Positions 1-13,400 of a stretch of DNA of 64,000 nt are shown here, piece after piece. Position numbers and translations under genes: made by a program. The stretch covers positions 1,488,001-1,552,000 of the forward strand of contig OZ218961.1 of the NCBI GenBank assembly GCA_965112735.1, given 5' to 3'. The notes under the pieces were generated by a model. It saw only the letters and a program-made list of their open reading frames with translations, had not been told where the DNA came from and searched no databases. This stretch comes from Phaeosaccion multiseriatum (taxonomy: Eukaryota; Ochrophyta, other classes). Positions within the stretch are counted from its first letter, which is position 1. Each line of letters begins with the position of its first letter.

Positions 1-805
1 TGACGCCCGATGCGCAGATCCGGCACGCCATGGACAAGCAGGCAGCCGCGGAGAGAAACAGGTGCGGAGATATATACATGCATACCTACCTACCTGCATG
101 TATATATACATACATGCATACATACATACATACATACATACATACATACATACATACATACATACATACATACATACATACATACATACATACATACCGA
201 GGTACACCAAGGGCTCGACTGATGCACTCACTCACACTCTGGAAGCTCTCCAACCAACACATTTCCTTCAAAAGAAAACCCAATAACCGATTGTCTATTG
301 TGCGTATGTCAATGAATCATCATCTCCACCATCCACCTCTAACACTGACAGGAGGGAGCTGGTGCTGACCGCGGAGGGTGAGAAGAAGGCCTTCACTCTC
401 AAGTCCGAGGGAGTGAAAATCCAACTAATCAACGAGTCAGAGGGGCAGCTCATCCGGGTCAGAAACGAGGCTGAGGCCACCAAGCAGAAGCTCGAGAAGG
501 AAGCGCAAGGGCAGGCGGCGGCGACGCTCGTAACGGCAGAGGCACAGGCCAAGAGCATCCGGCTTGTTGCTCAGGCCATGGCGGCGGAGGGGGGGGGGGA
601 AGCAGCAAAGCTTGGGCTGGCACAGTCTTACGTGGAGATGTATGGGGAGATGGGGTCGAAGAGCAATACCATGTTGTTTAATGAGAGGCCTGGGGATGTC
701 AACGCACTGATGGCCCAGGCGGCGACGGTTTTGTCGAGTGTGGCGGGGGGTGGTAAGGGGGAGGCTACGAAACTGCCGCCCGGTGCCGCTACAACGCAGA
801 AGTGA
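1..805 (+). CDS. STOML2: Stomatin-like protein 2 (SPFH family), 3' end
   Basis: This is the C-terminal part of a mitochondrial stomatin/prohibitin-family scaffold protein; the 5' part lies outside the window. Two exons are visible, <1-61 and 352-805, joined by a GT-AG intron that splits an AGG codon and carries a CATA microsatellite. The product runs from 'HAMDKQAAAERNRR' through a long Ala/Glu/Lys-rich coiled coil to 'SNTMLFNERPGDVNALMAQA'. That tail corresponds to the conserved 'SNTILLPSNPGDV' end of animal SLP-2. Family members sit on the inner mitochondrial membrane and organise cardiolipin-rich domains and respiratory complexes. The visible part is 171 codons and ends in TGA at 803-805. 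The SPFH domain itself is not in the window. The family assignment is firm; SLP-2 rather than another stomatin rests on the tail motif. Confidence 0.88.
109..197. repeat. (CATA)n microsatellite in the SLP-2 intron
   Basis: A nearly pure CATA tetranucleotide array lies in the 290-bp intron between the two visible SLP-2 exons. The open frames of Tyr-Ile-His repeats over it are artefacts of the array. Confidence 0.95.
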
Positions 806-1380
806 AGCAAGTAGCAAAGGAGTTGATGGATGGAATCAACAAGAACAGATCACCACAGTTATTGAAGAAAAAGGGAGTACCCCTCTTGATTCCTTCGCCC
901 CATGCTGAGGCTGCACACCAAGCTCTTCTTTACCTTCATTACCTCACGAGCTCAAAAGTACGTTAAGTTGACCTGGGCAACTCGCGGGACTCAGCGCGTT
1001 TAGTGCTGTGGGCGATGGATGTCCTCGTGTGGACGGGGATGGCAGAGACTTCTCACAGATGTCAGATGTCTCCACAGCCCCGAACCTTAGCATGTACAAT
1101 TCTGCATGTGTCTCGCCTGCCTCTGCCAAAGCTGGTGGGATATTGATCGCTATCCCCCCCCCCTCTTGAATTAGAAATTTCAGTTTCAGTTTGGCGAATC
1201 GATATTAAAATCGATGTAATCGAGAAACTGTTACGGATCAGCAAAAAAAAGGTACAACGAGTGCTCTCCTCTCTCTGTCGCTCACCCTCACAGCTGAGGG
1301 TGCAGCGTGGCGCTCCAGCAGGAGCAGAGACAAGAGGAGCTAGGAGGAGGAGAGAGAGAGAAGAGAGCGAGGTGTTGGCC
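806..1380. other. Intergenic: SLP-2 3' UTR and dynein gene 5' region
   Basis: No coding signal was found here. The stretch must hold the SLP-2 terminator/3' UTR and the promoter and 5' leader of the dynein gene, which lies on the same strand. A short AT-richer patch near 1195-1225 contains two ATCGAT palindromes. I see no convincing TATA box or RNA gene. Confidence 0.6.
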
Positions 1381-3048
1381 ATGGCAAGCCGAGGTCGAAA
1401 GGCGGGGGCAGGAGGGGCGGCTTCGCACTCCGCCACCCCTCTCGGTAGCTGCAGGTCCAACCCTTCGCAGTCCACTGCTTCCCTGGACGCGTTTTACTGG
1501 TCCGATGAGATGATTGCAGAGGCTGCCAGCAGCAGTGAGGTCGGGGGCTCCACCCCTCAAAGCATTGCGAGGAACTCGAACGGCAGCAGCGGCAGTATTC
1601 GCAAGGCAAACTCGGGCGGGGCAGCGGGGGGAGGAGTGGCGTATAGTAGCAGTAGCTCGAACCTGACAGGCAGAGTCAGTGCGGGCGGGACTGGGGGAAG
1701 GAAGGTGAGCAGAGGCGGCAGCAGCGAGCGAGTTCCAGGCAAGGCTCCGCCTGTTGGGGCGCCCCCCGCCAAGCTTCGCAAGAGCAAGCCGGATCAGGTG
1801 TCACCCGAGGCATTGTACAGAAAGAGGAAGATACGCGAAGGGGTGAGTAGTGTAGTTGTACAGGGAGGGTGGGCATAGAGGATTTGGTTTGTCACTAACA
1901 ATGCTGCCGTGCTGTTTCTGCTTCTGCTGCCTCTGCTTCTGCCCCTCCCCTCTCCGTTTTTCTTCTTGCACAGGACTTATCATGGGCACTCAACGAAGTA
2001 ATGAAGGCGTGGGCCACGCAGACCAAAGCTGGTCAGCTCGTGGTCAAGTATGGCACTTGCAGCCGGCTTCCTCTCCACTTCTTTGATGACACAACCTTTG
2101 AGTGCTTGGCCTCGCCAGACCAGCCCTTCCTGGGCAAGGAGGGGGAAGACGTTAAGGCCGCGGGGCTGTGGTGGGGCGGGGCAGAGGAGGGAGATGGAGG
2201 GGAGGCGCTTGGCGGTACCCGGGTACAGCAGCAGCAGCAGCAGCAGCAGCAGCGGCGGCCTGAGGATGGAGACGTGGGTGGCGTAGATCTGCTACAGAGC
2301 GCCGTAGGGCAGTGGCGAAGGATCCTCGTCTCTGGCTACGACGCGACCACGGACACCTATCAGGTACGGTGTGGTGCGGCACTCACTTATTCACTCGACT
2401 CGGGCCTCGCCATACTACTTGGCACAAGGGGCGAGGGGGCAAGGGGAGAGGGGAGAGGGGAGAGGAGAGAGGAGAGAGGGGGGAGGAGAAGAGGGGGGAG
2501 GGGGGAGGGGGGAGGCGCGAGGGGCAACCAAAGGTCAAGCCGCCTGCCGTTTCCTTGTGTGATCTGTACGTACCTGAACTAATTGACTTGCCCATGCATG
2601 GCTTTGCTACTTTGCTTGCTTTGCTTGCTTGGCTACTTGGCTACTTCGCTCCACCCATCTGCAGTGCACATGGTCTCACAACGCCGAGACAGCGTCTCTC
2701 CCTCGCATCTGCGTGTGCTTCGGCGGTCCCATGGAGCCGAGCGGCAGCAGCAGCAGAAACCTCCCCTTGACGAGCAGGCGAACCTCCACCAGGCCAGCAG
2801 AGGCGCCACCTGCCCAAGCCGGTCAGGCCGCCCAAGCAGGCGCAGGGGAGAACCGACTGCAGTTCCTGAGGCGGTTTCAGAGCGCTTTGACGCTTCGGCG
2901 CAACTGTGAGGCCCTGCTGCTGTATGACTACAGCGTACAGTGCATGCCTGTGGAGCACAGCGTGGTGGGCACCTTGCAAGAGGCGCCGGCCAAGAGGGCT
3001 CTCCCTCTCGCACTCAGCAACCTCAGGGGCAGCGGAGGAGGTGCGTAA

Positions 3049-3093
<45 letters not shown>

Positions 3094-4119
3094 TGTGTGT
3101 GTGAGTGTGTGTGTCTGCTCAGAGAGAGGCCCTTCCATCTGTCGACCAATCGACCTTCCTGCCTTTCTCTCTCCCTTCCCACTCCCACCCCAACTCCCTA
3201 CCCCTACTCCCTACCCCCACTGTCATCCACTGCCATCGCCCCACACCACCTCCACCCCCGCAGGCGTGGCGGCTGCCTCCCTGCAGCTCACCTCGGAGCT
3301 CATCGCCGAAGTGCAGGCCCATTACGAGCAATGCATGAACCGTCTCGTGTTCGATGCGAACATGATCAACGAAGCCAACATGGCTTTCTACTCTTCCCTT
3401 GCCTTGCCCGCCCCTGCGCCTCGCCCTGCCGCCCCGACCATTGGTGTGGTCAGCGTGGCTGAGCACGACCTCGAGAAGGATGCAGAGGCGTTTAAGCTCG
3501 CGACTTGCTTCACCTCCGCTGCTGCCGTCAAGTACGCTCGTGTCCGTATTCGTCTTCTGCCTCGATTCCTTCCTCTGTCTTTGTCAGTCTTGATCTGTCT
3601 TGGCATACTCACCCACATACTCACCCACATACTCACCTACCTGACTCCCCCCTCTCCCTGGCCCTCCCTCTCCCCTCAGGGCGCTGGCGGGTGTGCGTGT
3701 GGACTGCGAGTGGGTGGAGCCTGTACGCACCATCGTCACGACGCACACCGAGCCCTTGCTGCTAGAGGACTTCAAAAGGATGCAGGTGTGTGTGTGTGTG
3801 TGCGTGTGTGTGCGCGAGTGCGTGTGTGTATGTGCGCGTGTGCGGGCCGCGCCAATCCGGTTCTCCCTCTCCCTCGCTCGGTCGGCCGGGCCCCCTTTCC
3901 ACTCCCCCTCTGGAGATGTGTAGCTTACTGCTACCTTGCCTGCCTACTATGCTGTCCCTGCCCCTGCCCCTGCGCTTGCCGGCCCTGCCTCCCCTCCACT
4001 GCCATCCCCCCCCCCAAAGGAGGAGAGCCTGCACAGTGCCTCCCGGGTAGTGAAGATTGATTGGCCCCAAAAGTGTGCCATGAGCATCCGACAGGCACTC
4101 ATCGCCCTTCAGGTCAGGA

Positions 4120-4151
<32 letters not shown>

Positions 4152-7100
4152 GGGGAGGGGAGAGGGAGGGAGGAAGGAAGGGAGGAAGGAAGGGAGGGAG
4201 GGAGGGAGGGAGGAGGGAGTGCTCCTAAGATGTGTGTGGGCTTGAGCCGGTCGCAGTCAGAACTGGAGGATGAGCTGAAAGCTAAAGCTAAAACTGCAAC
4301 TGCAACTGCAAACTGCAAACTGCAACTGCACCAGGCGGAGACGGAGCCTTCGGAGCAGCGCTACAACATGCAGGAGGGGAATCTCGAGCGTTTCATGCAG
4401 AGTGAGCTGTTTCGACTGCTGAAGAGGGTCAACCTCAGTATGGCAGACAGTCTGCTCAACCTCACGGAGGCGAGCCTTACCGAGTATGCTGACTACGTCG
4501 CTAGGTCAGTCAAAGAGGGAGCGCAAGAAGAAGGGGAGGGGAGGGGAGGGGAGGGGAGGGGAGGGGAGGGGAGGGGAGGGGAGGGGAGGGGAGGGGAGGG
4601 GAGGGGAGGGGAGGGAAGGGGAGGGGAGGGGAGGGGAGGGGAGGGGAGGGGAGAGGAGAGGAGGGGAGGGGAGGGGAGAGGAGAGGAGGGGAGGGGAGGG
4701 GAGGGGGGGGGAGGGAAGGGGTCTGTCCCCAATATCGACGACGATGACGTTGATTTAGGTTGGATGGAGTCGATAGAGAGCTGACTGACTAACTGACCGA
4801 CTGACTGACGGACTGACGATGCCTCCCTGTCCTACCCTCGGTATCCGTCCGGTTCCGTCCATCCCGTTCGGTCCGTCTCTTCCGTATCGTGCCGTCACCC
4901 CTTCCGTTCCGCCTCCTTCCGTCCCCATCCATCCGCTACGCTGTCAACCAACAGGTGCTGCAGTGGAGAGGTGGAGGTGGTGAATTGCCGAGACGTGCAC
5001 GTGAATTACAACATCGCAAGGATGGGGCAAGATGCTCCTGCAAGGGGCGGGAAGGGGGTGGCGGGCAGCGAGCAGGCAGAGCAAGGGCAAGGGAAGGGGC
5101 AAGACTCCTCCTCCTCCTCCTCCTCCTCCCCCCTGCTGGCTGCCCCCCCTCCTCTCTTCTCGGTGCGCATGAACCGTTCTACAGAGCTCTTCCGACTCAA
5201 TGATAAGGAGGTCCAGGAAGCTCTGCAGCAGGCAAGTGTCTGTGCGTGTGTGTGTGCGCGCGTGTGCGTACGTGTGTGTACGTTTGTCAGTGTGTGTGTA
5301 GTGTGTGTGTAGTGTGTGTGTGTGCGTGTGTGGATGTGTTTGGGTGGGTGGACCTGTTCCATCTGTAGCAGGAGGGCGACGGAGGAGGAGGGGCCATCGA
5401 TCTATCATTTCATCCACTGCCACTTATCAATCCATCCATGCACTCCCACCTACCCCTCTGTCTCCATCTCTCTATCCGTCTGCCAACAACAACAACAACA
5501 ACAGGTGGCCGAGTGGGAGAAATCCGCGGCTGCCAAGGAGGACGGCGCCACATGCCCTGTCGAAGTCCCTCCTGTACAAATGGGACACGTCATTCGCTAC
5601 TCCACCGACCCTGCCCTCCTTCACAGCGCCGTGCTCGCTGCCTTTGACGCCACCACCGCCGAGCTCAAGGGCATTAGTCACGTTCGACGCTTCGTTATGG
5701 AGCGCTTGTTTTGGCCCACCTTGGCCACAGTGCCGTGTGTGAGTAACGAGGAGGGTTGGGTGAGGCAGCTGAGGAGCGGGATTGAGGCCGACATGGCACG
5801 GGCCTTGCGGCCTCTACAGAGCTACCTCGACGCATTTTCGCGCTGGGAGGGATTTCTCAATCTCGATGTTGAGGTCTACCTTGCGGATCTTGCAAAGGCT
5901 CACATCATACCCTCCCAGGAGGAGGAGGGCGGAGGAGGAGGAGGAGGAGGAGGGGAGGATGGAGGGGGGGGGCAGAGCTGCTCGCTGCGTTGCCCGAGTG
6001 TCAACATCGCGGCACTGGAGGCGGCGCTCGCGGAGCACCAGAGAGGCGTAGAGGAGGTACGTGGATGGGTGAGAGGGTGGGTGGGTGAGAGGGTGGGTGG
6101 GTGGGTGAGAGGGTGGGTGGGCGGGTGGGTGAGAGGGTGGGTGGGTGGGTGGGTGGGTGGGTGAGAGGGTGGGTGGGTGGGTGGGTCAGAGGATGTGCGG
6201 TTGAATGGGGAGGAGTGGGTGGGAGTGGGAGCGGGTGGGTGCAGGTGTTGTGGACACTTGAAAGGGAATGATTGAAGACTAAATCGCTTCATCTGAAACA
6301 TCACAGGTGGCAGAGCTCATCCCTGACTCGAGCGTCAGCTGCGGACTCGTGCTTGTAGACACCACAGGCGTCAAGGAGCTGCTCCTCGGCAAGCACGGAG
6401 CCATCGTGCAGCAGCTGTTGGAGGCCCACGAGAGGCTCTGTTCACAGATGGCGGGGGAGATACAGGAGAAGTATCGGGGAGTGTTGGCCCGCCTGCAGAA
6501 GAAGCCCAAGAACGTTGAACAGGTGTGGTATATATCGTGTGTATGTGTGTATTGACTTGCACCTCCTCCTCCCTCCTCCTCCCTCCTCCTCCTCCTCCTT
6601 CTTCTTCTTCTTCTTCTTCTTCTTCTTCTTCTTCTTCTTCTTCTTCTTCTTCTTCTTCTTCTTCTCCATAACCCTCCCCCACAACTCACGCGCTACCTCC
6701 TCCTCCTCCTCTCTACTGTCGCATCACTGTCGCATCACTGTCGCATCACTGTCGTATCACGCTATAAGGTGACCGAGCTGGAGGAATACATGTCTTCTGT
6801 GGACACCGCCACCCTCCCCCTCCAAGACGCTGTGAAACACATGCAGGCATGCAACGAGGTGCTCGAAGGGGCCGGGCATCGCGTGTCGCTGGAGCACAGC
6901 AACGACAAGTGGGTGGCGTGCGGCTGGCCCCAGCGCATCACACGGCAGTGCGACGACACGCAGGTGAGTGAGTGCTGAGTGTGAAAAGACAGCACTGAGA
7001 GGAAGAGTGTTGTCCTTGGTCAGTTCTTTGCAGTGTTCGGTCTTAAGGAGGGAAGGGGGGGGGGGGGGCGAAGATCGGGCGAAATTGAGTACTCCTGAAA

Positions 7101-7550
7101 GGGATGGCCGCCGTCGGAGTCACACCCAAGCAATAGTTGTAACTGTTTTTATTGTAAACTGCATGGCAAACGTCATGATCACTTGTCTTGTAACACAACA
7201 GGTGTTGCTGGGGCAATGCAGAGCGGCCTTTCAGGAGGACATGGAGTCCGAACAGGAGCGCTTCCTGCAGACGCTGCAGCTGCTGGAGCAGGAGGTGTCC
7301 CTCTTCGAGCAGCACGAAGATCTCGCGAATGTGACCAGCGTTGCCAAGCTCGTCAGCGATGTAAACGCCAAGCTCGACGATGCGGATGAACGAGCCAGGC
7401 TCTTCAACAGCAGAGAGACGCTCTTTGACAAGGATGTGACGGACTACGAGGCCCTATCGAGGATCAAGAAGCAGTTTGAGCCCTACGCCAACCTATGGTC
7501 TGCGGCGGCGGATTGGACACGCAGGTGCGGCAACATAGCAGAAGGGGTGG

Positions 7551-7581
<31 letters not shown>

Positions 7582-7939
7582 GGTGCTGGTGGTGGTGGTG
7601 GTGGTGGTGGTGGTGGAAGTAGTGGTGGTGGGGGTATATGGATGGATACACGGGAGGGAGGGAGGGAGGGGGGGAGGGAGGGAGCACACGCACACACACT
7701 ACTCCCCCCCCCCCCTATCCTTGCCATCCACTACCATCCCCTTACCAACCCCCCATCCATTGCCATCATCCGCAGGTACGACGAGTGGAGCAACGGCTCC
7801 TTCCTCGCCATCAACGCCGAGGAGATGGAGGCGGAGGTGGAGCGTCTGTGTCTGGTGAGTGCCTGGTGTCACGTGTAGTAGTAGTAGGAGCAGAAGAGTT
7901 GTTGTAGTAGCAGTAGTAGTAGCAGTAGTAGTAGTAGAA

Positions 7940-7985
<46 letters not shown>

Positions 7986-8035
7986 CAGTAGTAATAGTAG
8001 TAGTAGTAGTAGTAGCAGAAGCAGAAGCAGTAGCT

Positions 8036-8074
<39 letters not shown>

Positions 8075-8245
8075 CTAGTAGTGGTAGTAGTAGTGGTAGT
8101 AGTAGTAGTAGTAGCAGTAGTAGTTGTAGTAGGGTAGTAGTAGTAGTAGTAGTAGTAGTAATAGTAGTAGTAGGAGGAGCAATAGTAGTAGTAGTAGTAG
8201 TAGTAGTAGAAGGAGGAGGAGGAGGAGGAGGAGGAGGAGGAGTAT

Positions 8246-8299
<54 letters not shown>

Positions 8300-10372
8300 C
8301 AGGTGTCTGGTTAGTGCCTGGTGAGTGCCTGGCGTCGGGCGTTGGGTGTCAGGTGCAGCACTGATTGTGTACGTGTATGTGTGTGCGTGTGTTTCTGTGT
8401 GTGTGTGTGTGTGACTGTGCATGCAGGTGATCTCCAAGGCGAGCCGCTTCTTCGACAACGTGGGCAAAGTTGCGCAGAGCAACATCGCCGGAGTTATCAA
8501 AGACGCCACCAGCGCCTTCAGGCCCAAGGTAAGCAGCTACGGGTGTTGGTGATACAGTTGGTGCTGCAGTTGGCGTACACACTCACACACTTGGCGAGGA
8601 GTAAGTGAGGAGTGAGTGAGCACGTGTGCAGCACGTCTCAGTGTCAGGCCCCCGGCTCGTTTGCTTCGTCTGCCCTACCCTGCCCTACCTATATCCCTCC
8701 CTCTACACTGTGGCCGTACCCTGCTCACATACCTCTACCCCTGCCCACCCCTGCCCATATACCTCGACCTAACTCCACTCTCACCACTACCCACTCCACC
8801 CCTTGTGTATCACCAACAGGTTCCCATCGTGGTGGCTCTGCGCAACCCGGGCATGCGCGAGCGTCACTGGGAGGCCCTCTCGGACGTGCTTGGCTTCCGC
8901 CTCATGCCGGATGAGTCCTTCACCCTGATGGACCTGTTGGCTATGGATCTGCTGCCGCATCAGGAGGCCATTAATAAGATTGCGGAGAGCGCGGCCAAGG
9001 AGTACCAGGTGAGGAAGGAGGGAGGGGAGGGAGGGAGGAAGGGGATGGAGGGAGGGTGTAGATAGCAACAGAAGAGACAGCGTAGTGTGTCTCCTCACGA
9101 GCTCCTGGTGTGGACCATTCTCGGACCATTCTCGCACACCCTCACACACCCTCACCCTCCATCTGCTGCCACCCTCCCTCCACTCTTTCACCCCCCCCCC
9201 CAACCGTCCATCTACTGCCATCCCCTCCTCCCTCCACAGATCGAGCAAGCGCTTGACAAGATGCAGAAGGAGTGGGCAGACCTCCGCCTCGACATCATGC
9301 CTTACAAGGAGACCGGCACAGGGCTGCTAAGAGGAGTGGACGAGATTAACGCCATACTCGACGAGCAGGTGCGTGTGCGTGGGCGTGTGCGCGTTTGTGT
9401 TGTTGTGTTGTTGTATCTTTCTGTTCAGACCATGTGGAGCTCTCTCTGTCCCTTGCGCTGGCCCCCTCTCTCTTTCTCCCCCCCGTCTCTCTTACTTTCT
9501 CTACCTTTGCTTCTCCCTCCTTCACCCCACAACCCTCCCTCCTGCCCCCCTCTCCATCTCCCTTTGTGTACAACCAACAGGTGACCATGACCCAAGCCAT
9601 GCAATTCAGCTCCTTCAAGGGCCCCTTCGCTGATCGCATCGACGAGTGGAACAAGACCCTTTACATGGTATGTTACACTAAGAACTAGCTTACTCACCTA
9701 CTAACACTAACTAGCTTATGTATTAGTCAGTATCTTACTCTAAGAACTAGCTTACTAAGTCAGTGAACTGACCAACAGGTTTCCGAGGTGCTGGATGCCT
9801 GGCTTGCCGTGCAGAGAAGTTGGCTCTACCTACAGCCAATCTTCGAGTCGCCAGACATCAACAAGCAGGTCAGTCACTCCGTCACTCAGTCACTCAGTCA
9901 CTGAGAGCACTCACTCCTTCGCTCCCTCACTCCCCTTGCCCCCCCCCCCCGCCCCCGCCTATTGACTTACTGGAGCAGCTGCCGCAGGAAGGCAAAAAGT
10001 TTGCCATGGTGGACAAGACTTGGAGGGGCGTAATCTCATCGGCCAAGAGCAACTCGCTTGTCGTGCACTTCTGCAACAGCGACAAGCTCCTTGAGAGGTT
10101 CACCGAGGGGGTCACAGTGCTGGACGAGGTGCAGAAGGTATGTTTCTGTATGTGGGTATGGATGGGTATGGGCAGGCATATGGGCAGGCTTGTTTGTTTG
10201 TTTGTTTGGCTTCCATTTTTGTTTGTGATTCTGCTTAAATCTTGCTTTGCTTCAGTTCTTGCTTTTGCTTCATTCACGCATGCACGTACACACTCACGAA
10301 CACACGCACACGCACGTACACACACCACCCATACACACACGCACGCACACGCACACGCACACGCACACACGC

Positions 10373-10427
<55 letters not shown>

Positions 10428-13400
10428 CACGAACACACACACGCGGACACACACACACACATGCATACACACACGGACACGGACTTGCAGGGGCTGTCGG
10501 ACTACCTTGAGACGAAGCGCTCCGTGTTCGCAAGACTCTACTTCCTGTCCAACGATGAGCTGCTGAGCATCCTGTCAGAGAGCAAGGACCCGCACAGAGT
10601 TCAGCCCCATCTCAAGAAGGCGAGTAGGGGAGGGAGGAAAGGGGAGGGGAGAGGAGGGGAGGGAAGGGGTTCGCCCCGCGTGTGCTGTCTTGCTTGCTTC
10701 CTTCCTTCCTTCCTTCCTTCCTCTGCTCCTCCCTCCCTTCCTCCTATCCTTCCTTCCTTATTCCTCTCCTTCGTTTGTTCCTTTCTTCCTCTCTTTCTCC
10801 CCCCCTTCCTCTCTCCCTTCCCTCTTTCCCACTACCAAACTCACAAACTCCTGGTGCCTTACCTACCCCCCCTGCCCTTTTGCTTCTTCTCCTACCCCTT
10901 CAATAACAACACATACAACCAACCAACCCCTCTATCAGTGCTTCGAGGGCATCGACAATGTCACTCTGGTGGGCACCGGACCGGACATGCTCATCACTCA
11001 CATGACCTCTCCAGAGGGCGAGACGCTGCAGCTGCTTGAGCCCCTCAAGCCCAACGGAGTGAGCGTGGAGTGCTGGCTGCTCGAGTTGGAGGAAATGATG
11101 AGACTGTCCGTTAGGGACCACATGCACAGAGCCATTGAGGTGAGTGAGTGGGTGGGTAGAGTAAGTATGTGAAAGGGTGTGTGGGTGGGTGCGTGGGTGG
11201 TTGGTGCGTAGGTGCGTGGGATGCGGGTGGATCGGTCTTGTAGATTATATGGAGATTTCACCCCCCATTCCTCTTCCCCTTCCCTTTCCCCCTGTCGGTT
11301 GGTCTCTCTTCCCCTCCTCTGTCTGCCCATCCACTGCCATCCCTGCCCATCCACTGCCATCCCAGGACTATCTGTGCATCCACCGAACTGAGTGGATGCA
11401 AAAGTGGCCAGGAATGTGCGTACTCAACGCCTCTCAACTGCACTGGACGTCCGAGATGGAGGGCCTCTTCACTGACAAGGGTGGGGATGGGCCCGCGGTA
11501 ATGCTCGAGAGGCAACTTGCTCAGCTTGAGGACATGGTGGTACGTACTAGGAGGGAGGGGGGTGGCAGTGGATGGGTAGAGGTGGCAGTGGATAGGTAGG
11601 GGGCGCAGTGGAAGGCAGGGGGGGCAGTTAGCAGCTGTTGGTGCCGCAGTTGGTGCTACACTTAACGCCAACCTCGTCTGTAACCGCTGCATCCCCTCTT
11701 TCCCTCCCCCCGTCTCTCCTTTCGTCCGTCTCTCCTCCTCCTTCTCCTCCTCCTCCTCCTCCTCTCCTCCTCTCCTCCTCCTCTCCTCCTCCTTCTCCTG
11801 CTGCTCCTCCTCCTCCACCACCACCACCACCACCAACACCACCGCAACCACCACCACCACCTCCTCTGTAAAAGATCCTCGTCCGTGGAGTGTTAAGCTC
11901 CAACGCACGCACTGCAGTGGGGGCCCTCACTGTCATTGATGTGCACGCCAGAGACGTCATGATGAAGCTCGTCCTCGACAGAGTCAGCAATAAGAGCAAC
12001 TTCTCCTGGACCAGTCAGCTGCGCTACTACTGGGTAAGAGGATGGGTGGGTGGGTGGGTGGGTGGTTGGGTGAATTGGTGGGTGGATGGGTGGGTGGGTG
12101 GGTGGGTGAGTAGGTGGGTGGGTGAGTAGGTGGGTGGGTGGATGGGTGGGTGGGTGGGTGGGTGAGTAGGTGGGGAAGTGCGTGTGGGTATGTGTGGGGT
12201 TGGGGGTGTAGGCGACTGCGTGAATGTGTGTGTTTGGAGCGTTGAGTTGGATGGTAACGGATGGATAGCCGTCGCCTAGAGCCGCACCTTCACACTCTCG
12301 CTGACTTACCAAGTGATCACCATCTCACTGACTTACTCAACCAACCAGGTGGAGGGGGAGCTGTGGTCGGAGATGGTGGCTGCTCGGAGGCCTTACGGGT
12401 ATGAGTACTTGGGCAACAGCTTCCGACTCGTCATCACCCCGCTTACCGACAAGTGCTACCTCACTCTCATGGGGGCGCTGCAGGTAAGGAGAGAGGGGGG
12501 GGGGGGAGGAGGAGAGGGAGGGAGGGAGGGAGGGAGGGAGGGAGGGAGGGAAGGAGGGAGGGAGGGAAGGAAGGAGGGAGGGAGGGAGGGAGGGAGGGAG
12601 GGAGGGAGGGAGGGAGGGCAGGAGGAGGGGGGAGGGGAGGGAGGGGAGGGAGGGAGGGGAGGGAGGGGGAAGTGCCTGCCTGCCCATATGCTTGTGCCTG
12701 TCTACGTTGATGTTTGCTTGCCGGTTGTTTGTCTGTCCTGTCCCTTCCTTCACGCCTCCCCCTCCCCCCCCCCTCCACTGCCATCCACTGCCCATGCACT
12801 GCCCGCCCTCGCTCGACAGATGATTCTCGGTGGAGCTCCTGCAGGCCCCGCTGGAACAGGCAAGACAGAGACCACCAAGGTAAGTCAATGAGGGGAAGGG
12901 GCAGGGACAGGATCAGGGCAGGGTCAGGGTCGGTTTCTGTAGGAAGCAATCCCTCCAGTCCCTCCTTACTCCTGTCAGCAAGTGGAACAAGCAGACAAGC
13001 TACTGGCAGGTACTCGGGCAGGTATATGGGCAGACAAGCAGTCCTGACACCCCCCCCTCCCCCCTTAGGATCTCGCCAAGGCCCTGGCCATGCAGTGTGT
13101 GGTGTTCAACTGCTCCGACGGCCTCGACTACCTTGCCATGGGCAAGTTCTTCAAGGGACTCGGTGAGTGAAGCAGGCAGGCAGGCAGGCAGGCAGGCAGG
13201 GAGGGAGGGAGGGAGGGAGGGAGGGAGGGAGGGAGGGAGGGAGGGAGGGAGGGAGGGAGGGAGGGAGGGAGGGAGGGAGGAAGGAAGGGAGGGAGGGAGG
13301 GAGGGAGGGAGGGAGGGAGGGAGGGAGGGAGGAAGGAGGGAGGGAGGGAGGGAGGGAGGGAGGGAGGGAGGGAGGGAGGGAGGGAGGGAGGGAGGGAGGG

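Larger units (their letters stand above)
1381..12483 (+). other. Dynein exons 1-24: tail and linker (residues ~1-1687)
   Basis: Exons: 1381-1842, 1974-2363, 2665-3040, 3264-3531, 3680-3785, 4020-4112, 4335-4504, 4955-5231, 5505-6056, 6307-6522, 6769-6963, 7202-7524, 7776-7854, 8427-8528, 8820-9008, 9240-9368, 9581-9667, 9779-9868, 9979-10137, 10491-10619, 10939-11139, 11366-11539, 11875-12033, 12349-12483. All boundaries are GT-AG except GC donors after 5231 and 10619. The tail binds intermediate/light chains and docks the arm; the linker is the power-stroke lever. The linker region is the best-conserved part, for example '[14 protein letters not shown]', '[21 protein letters not shown]' and 'YGYEYLGNS'. 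Slippage-prone inserts sit in exon 2 (nine Gln), exon 8 (Ser run) and exon 9 (Glu/Gly run). Exon 7's 3' acceptor and the short exons 5-6 are the least certain junctions. Confidence 0.85.
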
